Notes: generated by a model from the sequence alone, not told the origin. Shown: positions 1 to 10,495, counted from the stretch's first letter. The stretch is 64,000 nt of DNA from Brevipalpus yothersi (GCA_003956705.1 QZCP01000054.1:70371-134370); one strand, 5' to 3'. Numbers and translations: made by a program.

Positions 1-550
1 CTGTCTATCGGAAGGATGAAAGTATAGTGGGGAACAAACATTTGGGGTTGGAATCTAGAGGAATGCTAAGTGAGGAAATATCAGTTTATTCATTTCCGTT
101 ACTCAACTCTACTGCTGAGATAAGAATGAGCTGCTAAAAGCCAATTGATTTATGTGAATTTGTGTGGGTTAGTGTGCATAAATATGAGAGGAAGAATATT
201 AATTTTTGGTATGAAATTTTCGGTCAAAATGATGACCGCTTTTGCAGTAATCGACAAGATGCTTGACATGTCAATCGAAACGTGCAACTTTCTTCATTTC
301 GATTTTTATCTTCAGTTTCCTCGTTAACCAGGTGATTAATGAGTAGATAAAATTATATTGACAAAACAATTGAATGAAAAAGAAAATCTGAAAGTGAGCA
401 GAGAAAATGTATGATCACTAACAGAGTTTTATAGCTGGTAGCAGTATCTACCTCATAAAACTGTTCACCTACAAAAGTGAACAAATGAAAAATATCGCTT
501 CAGTAAACACAATTGAAAGATCTGAGTGAACATAACGATTGATTTGATGA

Positions 551-612
<62 letters not shown>

Positions 613-2309
613 ATTCGCTTCTCTTCTCTCTGGTAAAATAATGAGAACGAATATTGATTCAGGTTTGTGATGGAAAAATGCAAATTCATGAGAAATAATA
701 CCATATGCTGAGTTGGGATAATCCCAAATAGATTGATAATGTTGAGGGAGAGAGAGAGAAAGAGTGATGAATTTTATATATCAAAGGATGTTAATTTGAA
801 TCTGTTCTAAATCTACTGGTCCAGACGGGTTAGTTGATCGATTGATGACTCTGTATTCTAATTATATAACATTCGTGCACAATCTACTTTTGATTAGTGA
901 GGACAGGAAATCTATTTGAAGAAATAAAAACAAAAGCAAGCTGCCATGAGATGATGCTCAATGATTCGAAATTCTTCTTAATCTATCTACCCATTTCTTT
1001 TTTCAAACTTAATGTGCGTTATGTGTGTGTGTATGAGTGAGTATATGCATCCGAATGTTACGTTATTTCGATTCAATCGGATACACTTTAAAGAATCTAC
1101 AATTCTAACTAGTGATTTCCGGACATATACAAATGGATTTGCGGTTGAAAGCATCCATTATACATGTCCAAAAGCATGGCAGAATGTTTATAGTTGTACC
1201 TATTATCATAGGCGGGATGTGGAAGAAATAAGGGAATCACTTCTCTTCGTTTCTCTCTCTCTCTCTTCAATCGCTGTCTATGGTGAAATTGGTAAAATGA
1301 TTGCCAACAGAACAAGCAAACAGTTCGAATGATCACTCATTAGTGGTTCCGGAATGTTCTATTGAAAAGTGAGTTCTAGTTATATCGACGAGATTGTTAG
1401 AATAAGACAATGGAGGAAGCAATACTAATAAATATCGAGAGAAAGAGAAAGGGAAAGAGAGAGAGCAGAGTGAAAATGTGTAGAGAGAAAGAAAAAGAGA
1501 AAGAGAGGAAGAGAAAGTGTGGAATAATTAAGGATTCATGGAAGTGAGTAATGAATGCATCAACATTCAATGTGAGTGATTATAAAAAAAAATATATAAG
1601 CTTGTGAGAACATTCACTCACACACAAAAATGTATACACACACACTCTAGAATTAGTAAAATGAGAATGTTCATCGAGAGAAAGAGAGAGTTTACTCATT
1701 TCCAGATAAGATAAGAGAAACACTCAGTTGAAGATTCAAATCAAATATCAAAGTTGGAGAAAATTTTCTCTCGCTTCCATGATACCATAAATAACTCGAG
1801 GACAATTATCATCACTTTGGACACTTGTTTTCCTCATCTCTAAAACTGTCAAGATGAAGTGTAAAGAGAAAGAGTGAATAGATTGCCTGTTCAGGTATTC
1901 ATCGACTGAGAGAACACAATCAACGAGGATTGGGATATGAGGAATGATCAATACATAGACCCGGTGGCTATTCAAATGGCATTCAAAGATTCTTTTTTTC
2001 ATCATAAACAATGCAATTGAGCTGCCAGGAAGTTTATGGCACGTCAAGCTTCAAATTTAGGTAAATGGTAATGTGGGTATATGGGTGTGAGGGAGAGAGA
2101 ATTAAGGGCCATCCGGGACATTAGCCACAAGGCAGGAAATGAGTTTTCAACTACAAGCTTGGTGAGATAAATCTCGAATTAATGTGAGTGACTCAGAGGG
2201 TAGAGATAAATGGTCAAAAAATCGATCGATGTGGGACTGGATTCATCATCAATTATCAGCAAGTTGTGTTGCGATTTGAAAAAAATTCGATAACTTGATT
2301 TATACTCAC
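1..2309. other. No gene recognised; repeats and possible intron
   Basis: No reading frame here resembles a known family. The stretch lies downstream (minus sense) of the EHBP1-like exon, which ends in a good splice donor (GTGAGT, 2309-2304). It is therefore either a long intron of that gene or intergenic DNA. It holds a (CT)n tract at about 554-607 and a purine-rich GAAA/GAGA stretch around 1436-1515. Confidence 0.6.
554..607. repeat. (CT)n microsatellite
   Basis: Nearly pure CT dinucleotide run of about 54 bases, one of many in the window. Confidence 0.95.
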
Positions 2310-3757
2310 AGGCAACTCAATTCATCTTGTCTCTTGGCTAGTTGACATTTTTCACGAGCTAATTGAAGATATTCCATCACAAGGCGCTTTAATTTGCTTC
2401 TCTGATTTTCTTCCATCAAAGATTTTTCCAAATGATTCATTCTCCTCTCAACATTGGATTGTTTGTCAGCGATTAGATTACTTTCAGCTTGAATCTCACT
2501 CAATGGTATGGTAATGATGTTCCGCTTCGGAATCGGTATAGCGGGTGCTTGTCTCTTCTTACGTCTTCTCCAATAACCGAACGTAGTTTTATCCATATTA
2601 TTGATAGAAGTGTCACTATCTCCATCCGTTGAGCGGACTGATGGCGATACGTTGGAAGCTGATTGATTGTCAAGATTTTTTTCATCATCTTGATGATCAC
2701 TTTCTTTACTTCCATACTCCAAGTTACCACTCTGATTGGGCGTATAACCAAGATCCGAATTAATACTTATGGCATCACTGGTGGCAGCCGAAATATGGGA
2801 ACCATTATTAAGACCATGAGAGGAAGATGATGCATTCATGCCTGGTGGTGCAGGTGCACGTCGCTTCTTACGTGATCGAGCTGGTGAGGAGGCAGATGAG
2901 GATTGTACAGAGAGACAAGATAAATTACCAATTGAATGTCTAATATCCGAATCAACTTGTCCAAGTGAAAGTCTATCAGTAACCGGGCTTACTGTTTGTT
3001 TACGTCTTCCCAGAGAGGAAGTTGAATATGATGCTCGATCACAAGCAGAAGATAATGCTGAAGTGGAAGCTCGATTGGATAAACTTTTTCTCGGCGCTGG
3101 AATAGGAGCAACAACAAGTTTACTGTTAGTTCCATTAGTATTGGTATTATTATTATTGTTGATTGAAGAAGAATCGGTAGCAGTAATATTATTATTGCTA
3201 TGGCCATTGATTTTGATATTTTTTGATGATTGCTGTCGATATTTAATCTCATTATCACTGTCCGTATGATGATGATGATGGTGATGATGTTCGATAGGGG
3301 ACTTTGAACTTCTTCCACTGGCTTGATCTCCTTCGTCATCATCATCTTCATCACCAAACGGATTCAATGAGTCATCATAATCATTTGAAATGATCACACG
3401 ACTTGCACTGATTGTTGAGGTTTCTAAACTGTCACTATCGAAGCGTGATGATGACCGATCATCGTCTGGACCGTTATCATTTTGATTATTATTATGATTG
3501 TTATCATTATTAATAGCACTGTCATCGTCATTTGGAGTTGCACTTTCTTCTTCACCACCATCATCACAAAACGGATCCAAATCTTCCGGGTAACATTCAC
3601 CAGGTAGGTCAGTTAATTTATCTTTACTTTCTTCGATTTCTTCTTCATCCTTGAATGGATCCAAATCTTCAGGATATTCTGGCACATCGGCAGGTATCAC
3701 TTCAGCTGATGCAACAGCAGCCTTTGGAGCTCTACTTCTTTTCGGAACGATTTCCAT
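2310..3757 (-). CDS. EHBP1/MICAL-like bMERB-domain protein, partial (one large exon)
   Basis: An open exon of about 483 codons from ATG 3757 to a GTGAGT donor at 2309. Near the N-terminus YPEDLDPF occurs twice (about residues 28-35 and 56-63), and LNPFGDE follows near 130. DPF/NPF motifs of this kind bind AP2 appendages and EHD proteins. The middle is Asn/Asp/Ser rich with an eight-His run (about 157-164) and proline motifs such as APIPAPRKS and QAPAIPIPKR. The last ~55 residues (from ITIPLSEIQAE to RQDELSCL) match the start of a bivalent Mical/EHBP Rab-binding (bMERB) domain, which is cut at the donor. The NPF-rich acidic region favours EHBP1, an endocytic Rab8/10 adaptor, over MICAL-like proteins. 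The first Met may not be the true start: TTTCGAG just upstream could be an acceptor joining C2/CH-domain exons elsewhere. No continuation of the bMERB domain was found in 1-2303. Confidence 0.7.
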
Positions 3758-4525
3758 CACTCGAAACACAATCAGAACGATTGAAAAAAATAAATTTTCA
3801 AATTAACTTCCAATTAATATACAAGGCATATGGACAAATAAATGCACTTTATCGATTGCACACACACACAAGCGTACACAATCTTCACTGATCACTTGAT
3901 CACACACAATCAAAATTGGGACGGATTGAGAAAATCACTTTTCAATTAAATCAAAAAAAAAGTACATCAAACAAAAAGTGGACGGATTGGATTGCTGTTT
4001 TCCTCTCTTTTTTTCGTGGCTCACATGTTTAAGGATGAACACACATATTCTTGGGTATTCATAAATCTATTCACTTTACAAACAGTGTTGATTAGGACAC
4101 TATTATACAATACAATATATATATACACAAATTCAATTAATTTATTGATTAATCACATCACATCATCAAGCTGCAGGTGAATTGCTTGGGATGACACATT
4201 TCCGTCGCCATCTATCATGACGAAAAAAGTAAAACTCTGAACGAGCAAAGTTCTCATACTTTTTCTCGGACAATAATTTGGATATGACGCCATAGGCTTA
4301 GTCCAAATTTCATTTATCGCAATTATGCGTATATATATACATATATGTATATATTTTATTAATATATCCTTTTACAAGAGACTGAATCTTTTCCTCAAAT
4401 GATCTTAACACACAATCTCTCTTCTCTCTTCTCTCTTCTCTCTTCTCTCTTCTCTCTTCTCTCTTCTCTCTTCTCTCTTCTCTCTTCTCTCTTCTCTCTT
4501 CTCTCACTCTTTCTTCTCTTTTTTT
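3758..4525. other. Non-coding stretch with heptamer repeat
   Basis: Upstream flank or intron of the EHBP1-like gene and the 3' side of the BTB-zinc-finger gene. No supported exon seen. AT-rich, with a TATATATAC-like run near 4118-4127 and the 7-bp tandem repeat listed separately. Confidence 0.5.
4416..4506. repeat. (TCTCTTC)n tandem repeat, 7-bp unit
   Basis: About 90 bases of a regular seven-base unit TCTCTTC, unlike the plain CT tracts elsewhere. It sits just 3' of the stop codon of the minus-strand BTB-zinc-finger gene. Confidence 0.9.
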
Positions 4526-5842
4526 TTATTGAGCAATCTTTGTAGACTTGTTGGGATTGTTCGTCATCCATTCTTCTATTTTAGAGAAAGCAATCACAGC
4601 TTGACCACTATATCTGATTCCGCTGCCTTGACATGAGAATCCCACTTGTATATCATACTTGTGCTGTCTTTTAACATGCCTTTTGAAACTATTCTCATCT
4701 ACAAATGGCTTGCCACAATCAGGACAGTTACACCAAAAACCGGTGTGCAATCTTTGTATATGGAATAAAAGGAACGTTCTTTGCTCTACTTTATGACCAC
4801 AAAAGATACAGTAGTGCTTGCCTTTAGAAGTCATTCCTGAACACGGGACTTCAGTAATTAGACGACTGAGGTTGTGTATGGTGAGAAAAGGAAGACGTCC
4901 TTCTTTCAAAGATCTTATTAACCTTATTTTATCAAGGTTCGAAAAAGCTGCCTCATTGACAATTTCTTCCTTCTCTGTCCATGCTTCCACTAAGGCTTCA
5001 GCCGTAGTAATTTTACCAGTGAGGAGATAATTGTCAATGTCTATCTCGACTGGATCTACACCTTTCTGAACTCTTATCGATGATGGGGCCTCTTGAATAC
5101 TCTTTGGAAGATCGGTATATACATTTTTACTTGAACATAAACATTTCCTTTGGTTATCATTATCAACTCCTTCTGGTATGCAGAGAATAACTGAGACGGA
5201 GGAGGCATTGTTTTCCTCCTGTATATTATTTTCAGAAATCATATCAACTTGAGATGAAGGGTCTGAGATGATCATCGGTGAAATGTTCTCTTCGACGTTA
5301 AGCGTCTCCATTATCGTGTGATAACGTGCGATTGATGAGTCCACTTCTGGTCTCAGTGGATCGTCCGTTGATATACAAGAGGTAGATGACATCTTTTTAT
5401 TGAAGATTACAAAGTTCTGACCAGTTCTTATGGTAGCACCGAGTGTCAACACATCTTTCTTAAACTTTATACCCTCATGGACATCCACCAAACCTTTTTC
5501 AAGCAACGTCGAAACTAACTTGATCGTGTGAGTGTTGATGTTGAGCACTTGAACAACGATATTCTTTTCGGGATTAGATAAATAAGCTTCCAAGATTTCT
5601 CTCACGTATTTAATCCAATTACTTGCTTCAAAGATCACATTATCATCATCACATTGAAAAGTAACGGTGTTGTTGACTTTAAATTCATATAATGAATCAG
5701 AATAAAGCCGAAAGCTGAAAAGAAAAAGAAAGTTTGACTTTAGCGCCATCTCATGGTCACGTGCATCAATTATTATTTTAGAATTGTTTATGTCAAAAAA
5801 GAAAAAGCTTAAACGTTGAAGAATATTTTTCTTCATCATCAT
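4526..5842 (-). CDS. BTB-like and C2H2 zinc-finger protein
   Basis: An open frame of 438 codons from ATG 5842; it stays open back to 5893. The segment from VTFQCDDDNVIFEAS to DVLTLGATI resembles a BTB/POZ fold, though weakly. The C-terminal part carries two zinc fingers: C-X2-C-X12-H-X4-H (YCIFC...HIQRLH) and a second of the same spacing (CPDC...HVKRQH). This suggests a nuclear DNA-binding regulator, but no target can be named. A strong acceptor (CTTTTTCTTTTCAG, boundary 5715/5714) lies inside the open frame, so the true first coding exon may be another one and the N-terminal 40 or so residues may not be translated. Its 5' end lies about 100 bp from the divergent gene starting at 5944. It borders the cluster of single-finger genes and shares the CX2CX12H finger core with them. 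Confidence 0.6.
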   Translation of the reverse strand: MMMKKNILQRLSFFFFDINNSKIIIDARDHEMALKSNFLFLFSFRLYSDSLYEFKVNNTVTFQCDDDNVIFEASNWIKYVREILEAYLSNPEKNIVVQVLNINTHTIKLVSTLLEKGLVDVHEGIKFKKDVLTLGATIRTGQNFVIFNKKMSSTSCISTDDPLRPEVDSSIARYHTIMETLNVEENISPMIISDPSSQVDMISENNIQEENNASSVSVILCIPEGVDNDNQRKCLCSSKNVYTDLPKSIQEAPSSIRVQKGVDPVEIDIDNYLLTGKITTAEALVEAWTEKEEIVNEAAFSNLDKIRLIRSLKEGRLPFLTIHNLSRLITEVPCSGMTSKGKHYCIFCGHKVEQRTFLLFHIQRLHTGFWCNCPDCGKPFVDENSFKRHVKRQHKYDIQVGFSCQGSGIRYSGQAVIAFSKIEEWMTNNPNKSTKIAQ

Positions 5843-5943
5843 TTGATCACTCTTATCTTTGTTTTCACAATTAACCAAATTCAATCGTGACAATTAGTAG
5901 CTCTTTTACCGGTGAATCTTTTAGTCTCATCAATCGATACACA

Positions 5944-6486
5944 ATGAATCAATTTGCCACCGATTTTACTCCAGCCTCAAACGCCAATCCCCCTCGCTCC
6001 TCAAGTAGATTTGTCTTCGAGGGTAAGTACTCTATCATTTCACTAACTAATGTTGACTAATGATTTACTAATTGTGTAGGATGCATCACCCGAAGAGAAT
6101 TTGATCGTCACCTTGCCTATCATCGACGCACATTAGAACGTCGATCACCTGCCTTTCAAAGCAAAATAAATAAGCTGATCGACAACATTCTTGGTCACTC
6201 TCAAACATTGACTCTGGATGAGAAGCATCTAGCTGATGCTGGACATGCCCTTATTTTCATCCGTAATGGATATCGATTTGTTGATTTTATCAACTTGTAC
6301 ACAATTATTTTTTCAAATGGATTAATGTGCAAGATTTGTGGAGATACCATAGACGAGGGAAAAATGTACTTTTATCAACGTCACTTCAGTAGTGGACGAT
6401 GTCCTGTCTATATGTTATCAAGAGCTCTCGGAAAATTTCGCGGGTGTTCAGATTTATCCCAAGCTTTTGACGCCAACGAAGAATAA
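5944..6486 (+). CDS. Small single-finger (C2HC) protein, unknown function
   Basis: Two exons, 5944-6022 and 6080-6486, joined across a 57-bp intron (GTAAGT...TGTGTAG), give 161 residues. I do not recognise a named family. The C-terminal part has C110-X2-C113-X14-H128-X5-C134, preceded by a hydrophobic ALIFIRNGYRF segment. This matches the layout of the five minus-strand ORFs at 10482-12896 and the gene at 6758, apart from two extra residues in the loop. Unlike those ORFs it is spliced, so it behaves like an ordinary host gene. It is divergent from the BTB-zinc-finger gene. Possible roles are nucleic-acid or protein binding through the finger, but nothing in the sequence decides this. Confidence 0.75.
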
Positions 6487-6547
6487 GCTGACTTCTCATT
6501 ACTCAAAACCCAGCCTAGATGGTGTAAGCTAGAAATTCAATATCTCC

Positions 6548-6627
6548 TATTTATAACGACGCTTTCCTCGGGCTTTCTTTCTCACAACTTGTCATCGCTT
6601 AATTGGGTTCATTATTATCAACATTTG
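6548..6627 (+). promoter_or_regulatory. TATA-like box and 5' UTR exon for the 6758 gene
   Basis: TATTTATAA at 6548-6556 lies about 30 bp before a plausible start region (~6580). A donor at 6628 (GTAAGT) and an acceptor at 6736 (TTTTTTTTTCAG) define a 5' UTR intron that ends 21 bases before ATG 6758. Inference from sequence only. Confidence 0.4.
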
Positions 6628-6757
6628 GTAAGTAATATGGTAAGCTATTGAAGCAGGAAAGAGATTTTTCCCTTCTTCTTTTTTTCAACTCTTTCTCTTT
6701 TCTCTTTTCTTTTTCTCCCTTTTCTTTTTTTTTCAGAAAAACTATATAGACACAAAG

Positions 6758-7150
6758 ATGATATTAGAAAGTCTTACATGCTTTCTCCTGAATAAATTTG
6801 AATCAAGGAGACCTCCGAAGGATGTATTAGCCAAGATCTTTGAAAAGAGCGACCTAATTATTTCTCTTATATCGATGGAAAAGGACTTCGAAAGAAGAAA
6901 AGATATCTTGAAAATGGCTGCTGCCGATGATAACTACTACCTCCTGTGTCTTCAAAAGAATATTATTCTAATATCACGATGTAGTGTATATCTTAATAAC
7001 TATCTAGAGGGAAACAAAACCTGTGAAATCTGTGCCTACTCCTTTCATGTACTTGAGGATTGGATAGAACATGTTAATGATGGGAAATGTTATTTTGAGA
7101 ATCCCTCAAAACACACGGCCATCTTCTCCGATCTGGAAGTTCTGAATTAA
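6758..7150 (+). CDS. Small single-finger (C2HC) protein, unknown function
   Basis: A 130-residue frame in one coding exon, with a likely 5' UTR intron at 6628-6736. It has the same finger as the minus-strand ORF block: C89-X2-C92-X12-H105-X5-C111, preceded by a hydrophobic YYLLCLQKNIILIS segment. It is convergent with the reverse-transcriptase ORF, and the two stop codons lie about 45 bp apart. It is therefore a stand-alone paralogue of the proteins encoded with the reverse transcriptase, on the opposite strand. No named family recognised. The N-terminal half is charged and helical-looking. Confidence 0.75.
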   Translation: MILESLTCFLLNKFESRRPPKDVLAKIFEKSDLIISLISMEKDFERRKDILKMAAADDNYYLLCLQKNIILISRCSVYLNNYLEGNKTCEICAYSFHVLEDWIEHVNDGKCYFENPSKHTAIFSDLEVLN

Positions 7151-7186
7151 AGTACATCATTTGCTTATCATAAAATCTCTCCCTTC

Positions 7187-7192
7187 TTTATT
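7187..7192 (-). terminator. Polyadenylation signal AATAAA
   Basis: AATAAA on the minus strand, four bases after the reverse-transcriptase stop codon (7198-7196). Confidence 0.55.
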
Positions 7193-7195
7193 GAT

Positions 7196-10100
7196 TCATT
7201 TGTTTCGCGATTCAACAATGCCATTTAGTCTCAGACTCTTTCTTATAAAGTTTGCTACTGCCCTAAGATCATAAATGCTTGCGATAGATTTAAGCAATTG
7301 AGACGATCCTGAAATAGGTTGGGACTCCCGAATAAAATCAGGGACTGAGGAACGGTTGAGAGGGCAATCATATAAAATATGTTTGGTGGATAACTGTTTC
7401 GAGCATCTACAAGTTCTTCTCTGGCTCCACTGATGCCAGAGTCCTTTGACGACATCGATATCCTCCAAAATGTTGACCTCAAATTTCCATATTTTGAGAT
7501 CTTCGATGATATTTTCATGCAAGATTCTGAGATCCAATTTTGACATGAAAAATTCCCTGACAATGAACGGACATCCGGTTCGAGGTGTCTCGGGTGAGAG
7601 TTTCTGATCAAATAAGCACCATTGCGTTGATATTCTTCTCAAAGTCTGATGTATCGGAGAATTATCTTTGGACAAAGAAGGCTTGATCATATTGACGTTC
7701 TCAATCAATATGACTTGCTGGATCGATCTGAGTTTTAGGAAGAGGTGACAATGTGCAAGCATAATTGCCTCCGAGATCCTAGGAGAGCAAAAATCGATTG
7801 ATAGGATCGCTTCATCTTTTTCATAAAAAGTAATCCAAGTTCTCGAATTCAGACACAAGTATCTCATCTCGACTATGGGTACAGAAAGATCTTCCAAAAC
7901 CTTCATCGTGTTCTGACCAATCTCGATTACGCTATTCTTGGGTTTTAAAACAGGAAGCGTGGATAACTCAAGCAAAAGTTCATCAATAGCTGTTTTTTGA
8001 TGACAATATGCTTGTATTAGATTCCTTCGGCATGAAGTGAGATGCGTAGATTGCATCACATCTACCGGTTTGAATGATGATAAGATTTGAAGTATGATTG
8101 GCCATTTGTTGAATCCCATTATATTAGTGATAATGCTGCCAATTTGATAACATTGCTTGATTATTTGACTGGAACATTGTCGATGTATTAACGGGCCATA
8201 ATATCTTATCAAAGAATTACAAGCTGTCTCGTATATGTATGGAAATACTCGAGGTGGGCAGTTCATAATAGCACGGCTCTTCCTTTTGATGACCATGGTC
8301 ATCAGCTCCAATTTTCTTTCGAGTGAAAAGCTCAAGTTTGGATTGCCATTCGAAAAACTTGCCCCAAGGAAGATGATGCGTTCGTTCGATGGAAGAAAAG
8401 ATATAATCTCCTTATTAGACGTAATGATGATACTTTTGCATTTCTCTTTATTGATTTTAAGTCCGATGAGATCAAGTTGTCCACAGATTTTGATTAGTAC
8501 TTTCTCCACAAATTTCTCTTTGAATTGAATTACTTCTTTTCTGTCCATAACCGCGCATTTGATCTCTTGAGAGACAATTAAAATATCATCAGCTGACTTA
8601 AATGTCTCACAAAAATGCCGTCCAATTCTTGTGAGGAAGACATGGCGAGTAGCGCTATTGTATAATATGGGTCCTGTAAAACTACCTTGCCATGATCCTT
8701 TGGCATGTTCCTTGACCATCGTTTCATTGCCTTCTCGGTAATATGTCTTTCTTCTGAGCAGTAGAAAACTCAAAAACTGGCATACAAACTCAGGTACTCC
8801 TTTTTCACGTAGTCCATCTAAAGCTTTTGAGAGGTCGAAATTCTCAAACGCATTGGCCACATCAATTGAGATCATAATACGAAATTTTGACTCTTTTCTC
8901 CTCAAAGGGGCAATTATTTTGGACAGTTTCGCGAAGATGTCACAAGAGCCTATTCCCTCAGTAAATCCATACTGATGCGGAAAAACTGAGTACTCAGATG
9001 TTCTTCTGATGATGGCCAATGAATATGCGTCTAAAACTCTTGAAAATGGATGTATAATGACAATGGGCCGGTATTTCTTTCCATCATTCTTTTCAATCAA
9101 AACTACTCGACTTGCGATATATTGATACCCAATGTACATGGCTCTGAATAGCCTTTCGAATAGTGATCTGATCGACATGTCTTTTTCCAACAAGATACCT
9201 AGACCTTTGCTAGTCATGAAAGAATGATAGCATGCTTCTTTTTTCTTCATTTTCTTTGAGATCCAAAGCCATTCTTGATTAGAAAGGGGCGGAATTGGAC
9301 ACTCAGGAACTATGCCCGAGAATCTGGATCTAGCTTGCGATGGAGGTTGAAAGTCCTGAAGAAACTTATCTTTACTCTCTTGTAAGGATTCTTTGTGATG
9401 AGTTATCAAATCATCCTTAATTTTCGACCAATTTTTGCCAATGATTTTTTCAGCAACGAGCCACGACGGTGTCTTCTTATTATTGATAAACTTGACGAAC
9501 TTGGCTTTAACTTTGGAAGTATGACGACGTAGCGCAAATGAGCATTTTTCCAATCTTCCTATTAGCTGACACAGGAGACGGTATTTGTCTACAGTGGTGA
9601 CTTTCAGTCTTTGAATTTTTCGTTTCAGATTCACTTTCTCACGAACCAGGATTCTGAAACAATCATAAGATCGATTTTTATGATCAATTACGCAGCAGCT
9701 CATTAGGTTTGTAATGTGAGCATCAAGCTTCGAAACAGCAAAATCCAAATCAGGATCATTATGGCTCATGGATGGGCTTTGGATGCAGATATTCGATAAT
9801 TTGTTGTAATCAAACATTAATTTCCTCTCTTTGCTTTTCATTTCAGTTTCAAATTCCACTGAAAGGCAGCGGTGGTCTGAAGAATCCAAGTCATAACATG
9901 ACTGGTTAATTACAACTCTATTGATTGAACATAAGATGATGTCGATCCAGAAATGCTTGTTATGAACGGAAAACGTCCAAGAATCTCGGGTGGTCAGGAA
10001 AGCATTTTTCAAATTAAATTTGGACATGATATCCAGGAGCGGAGAGGATGAAGCTCTGACATTATTTAGGCTCCAAATCGGATGTTCTGAGTTCGAGTCT

Positions 10101-10495
10101 CCCAGTAAGTATACATCATGTCCATTAAAACAATTAGTCATGATTTCTGTGATTTTAGCGTATATACGATCATTATCAGGAAGCCAAGGTCTTGAGTAAA
10201 ACTCAATTATACCAATTTGTTTTCCGAAATGAACGCCTTTAACTGCAATAATATCCAAGTCTACGGGTTGAGCTACTAATTGCCAATTTCCACTAACAAA
10301 CAATAAGCAACTATTATTTTCAAATATCTTGGAAGATGGGAGAAGTTGTTGAATATCAGAAGAGCAATAATCATATTTTTCGCAGATCCCAGCGCAGAAT
10401 ATCTCAGGTTGCTTGGAGAGTATGAATCCAATAAGGTCCACAAGAGCGACGGATGATCTTCGAATATTGGCGTGGAAGACTTTAAAATTGCCCAT
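7196..10495 (-). CDS. APE endonuclease/reverse transcriptase (LINE ORF2-like), intact
   Basis: 1099 residues with no stop or frameshift. The N-terminal APE-type endonuclease (about 1-225) shows N10 in FHANIRR, E39, FYSRPW (99-104), GDSNSEHPIW (132-141), DSWTF, WIDIILCS and SSDHRC (205-210). The reverse transcriptase follows: KKYRPIVII (473-481), motif A SIDVANAFENFD with D545, motif B SWQGSFTGPILYN (601-613), motif C SADDILIV with D636/D637, LGLKINKEKC and IIFLGASF. Motif B reads WQG where LINEs usually have PQG, and motif C has SADD for the usual Y/FADD. Near the C-terminus is C1029-X-C1031-X7-H1039-X4-C1044, the zinc knuckle seen in R1/Jockey/I-type ORF2 proteins. Residues 895-960 might be a worn RNase H fold. 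The start codon lies 14 bases inside the preceding ORF. Expected role: nicking target DNA and target-primed reverse transcription. Confidence 0.92.
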   Translation of the reverse strand: MGNFKVFHANIRRSSVALVDLIGFILSKQPEIFCAGICEKYDYCSSDIQQLLPSSKIFENNSCLLFVSGNWQLVAQPVDLDIIAVKGVHFGKQIGIIEFYSRPWLPDNDRIYAKITEIMTNCFNGHDVYLLGDSNSEHPIWSLNNVRASSSPLLDIMSKFNLKNAFLTTRDSWTFSVHNKHFWIDIILCSINRVVINQSCYDLDSSDHRCLSVEFETEMKSKERKLMFDYNKLSNICIQSPSMSHNDPDLDFAVSKLDAHITNLMSCCVIDHKNRSYDCFRILVREKVNLKRKIQRLKVTTVDKYRLLCQLIGRLEKCSFALRRHTSKVKAKFVKFINNKKTPSWLVAEKIIGKNWSKIKDDLITHHKESLQESKDKFLQDFQPPSQARSRFSGIVPECPIPPLSNQEWLWISKKMKKKEACYHSFMTSKGLGILLEKDMSIRSLFERLFRAMYIGYQYIASRVVLIEKNDGKKYRPIVIIHPFSRVLDAYSLAIIRRTSEYSVFPHQYGFTEGIGSCDIFAKLSKIIAPLRRKESKFRIMISIDVANAFENFDLSKALDGLREKGVPEFVCQFLSFLLLRRKTYYREGNETMVKEHAKGSWQGSFTGPILYNSATRHVFLTRIGRHFCETFKSADDILIVSQEIKCAVMDRKEVIQFKEKFVEKVLIKICGQLDLIGLKINKEKCKSIIITSNKEIISFLPSNERIIFLGASFSNGNPNLSFSLERKLELMTMVIKRKSRAIMNCPPRVFPYIYETACNSLIRYYGPLIHRQCSSQIIKQCYQIGSIITNIMGFNKWPIILQILSSFKPVDVMQSTHLTSCRRNLIQAYCHQKTAIDELLLELSTLPVLKPKNSVIEIGQNTMKVLEDLSVPIVEMRYLCLNSRTWITFYEKDEAILSIDFCSPRISEAIMLAHCHLFLKLRSIQQVILIENVNMIKPSLSKDNSPIHQTLRRISTQWCLFDQKLSPETPRTGCPFIVREFFMSKLDLRILHENIIEDLKIWKFEVNILEDIDVVKGLWHQWSQRRTCRCSKQLSTKHILYDCPLNRSSVPDFIRESQPISGSSQLLKSIASIYDLRAVANFIRKSLRLNGIVESRNK

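Noticed and set aside
1748..2047. 99-codon minus-strand frame as the missing bMERB exon
   Set aside because: It lacks the acidic helical pattern of the domain and has no suitable phase or similarity.
2838..3269. 143-codon plus-strand frame opposite the EHBP1-like exon
   Set aside because: Antisense shadow of low-complexity coding sequence; its Leu/Val run mirrors Asn codons.
8235..8528. 97-codon plus-strand frame inside the reverse transcriptase
   Set aside because: Antisense shadow with no recognisable features.
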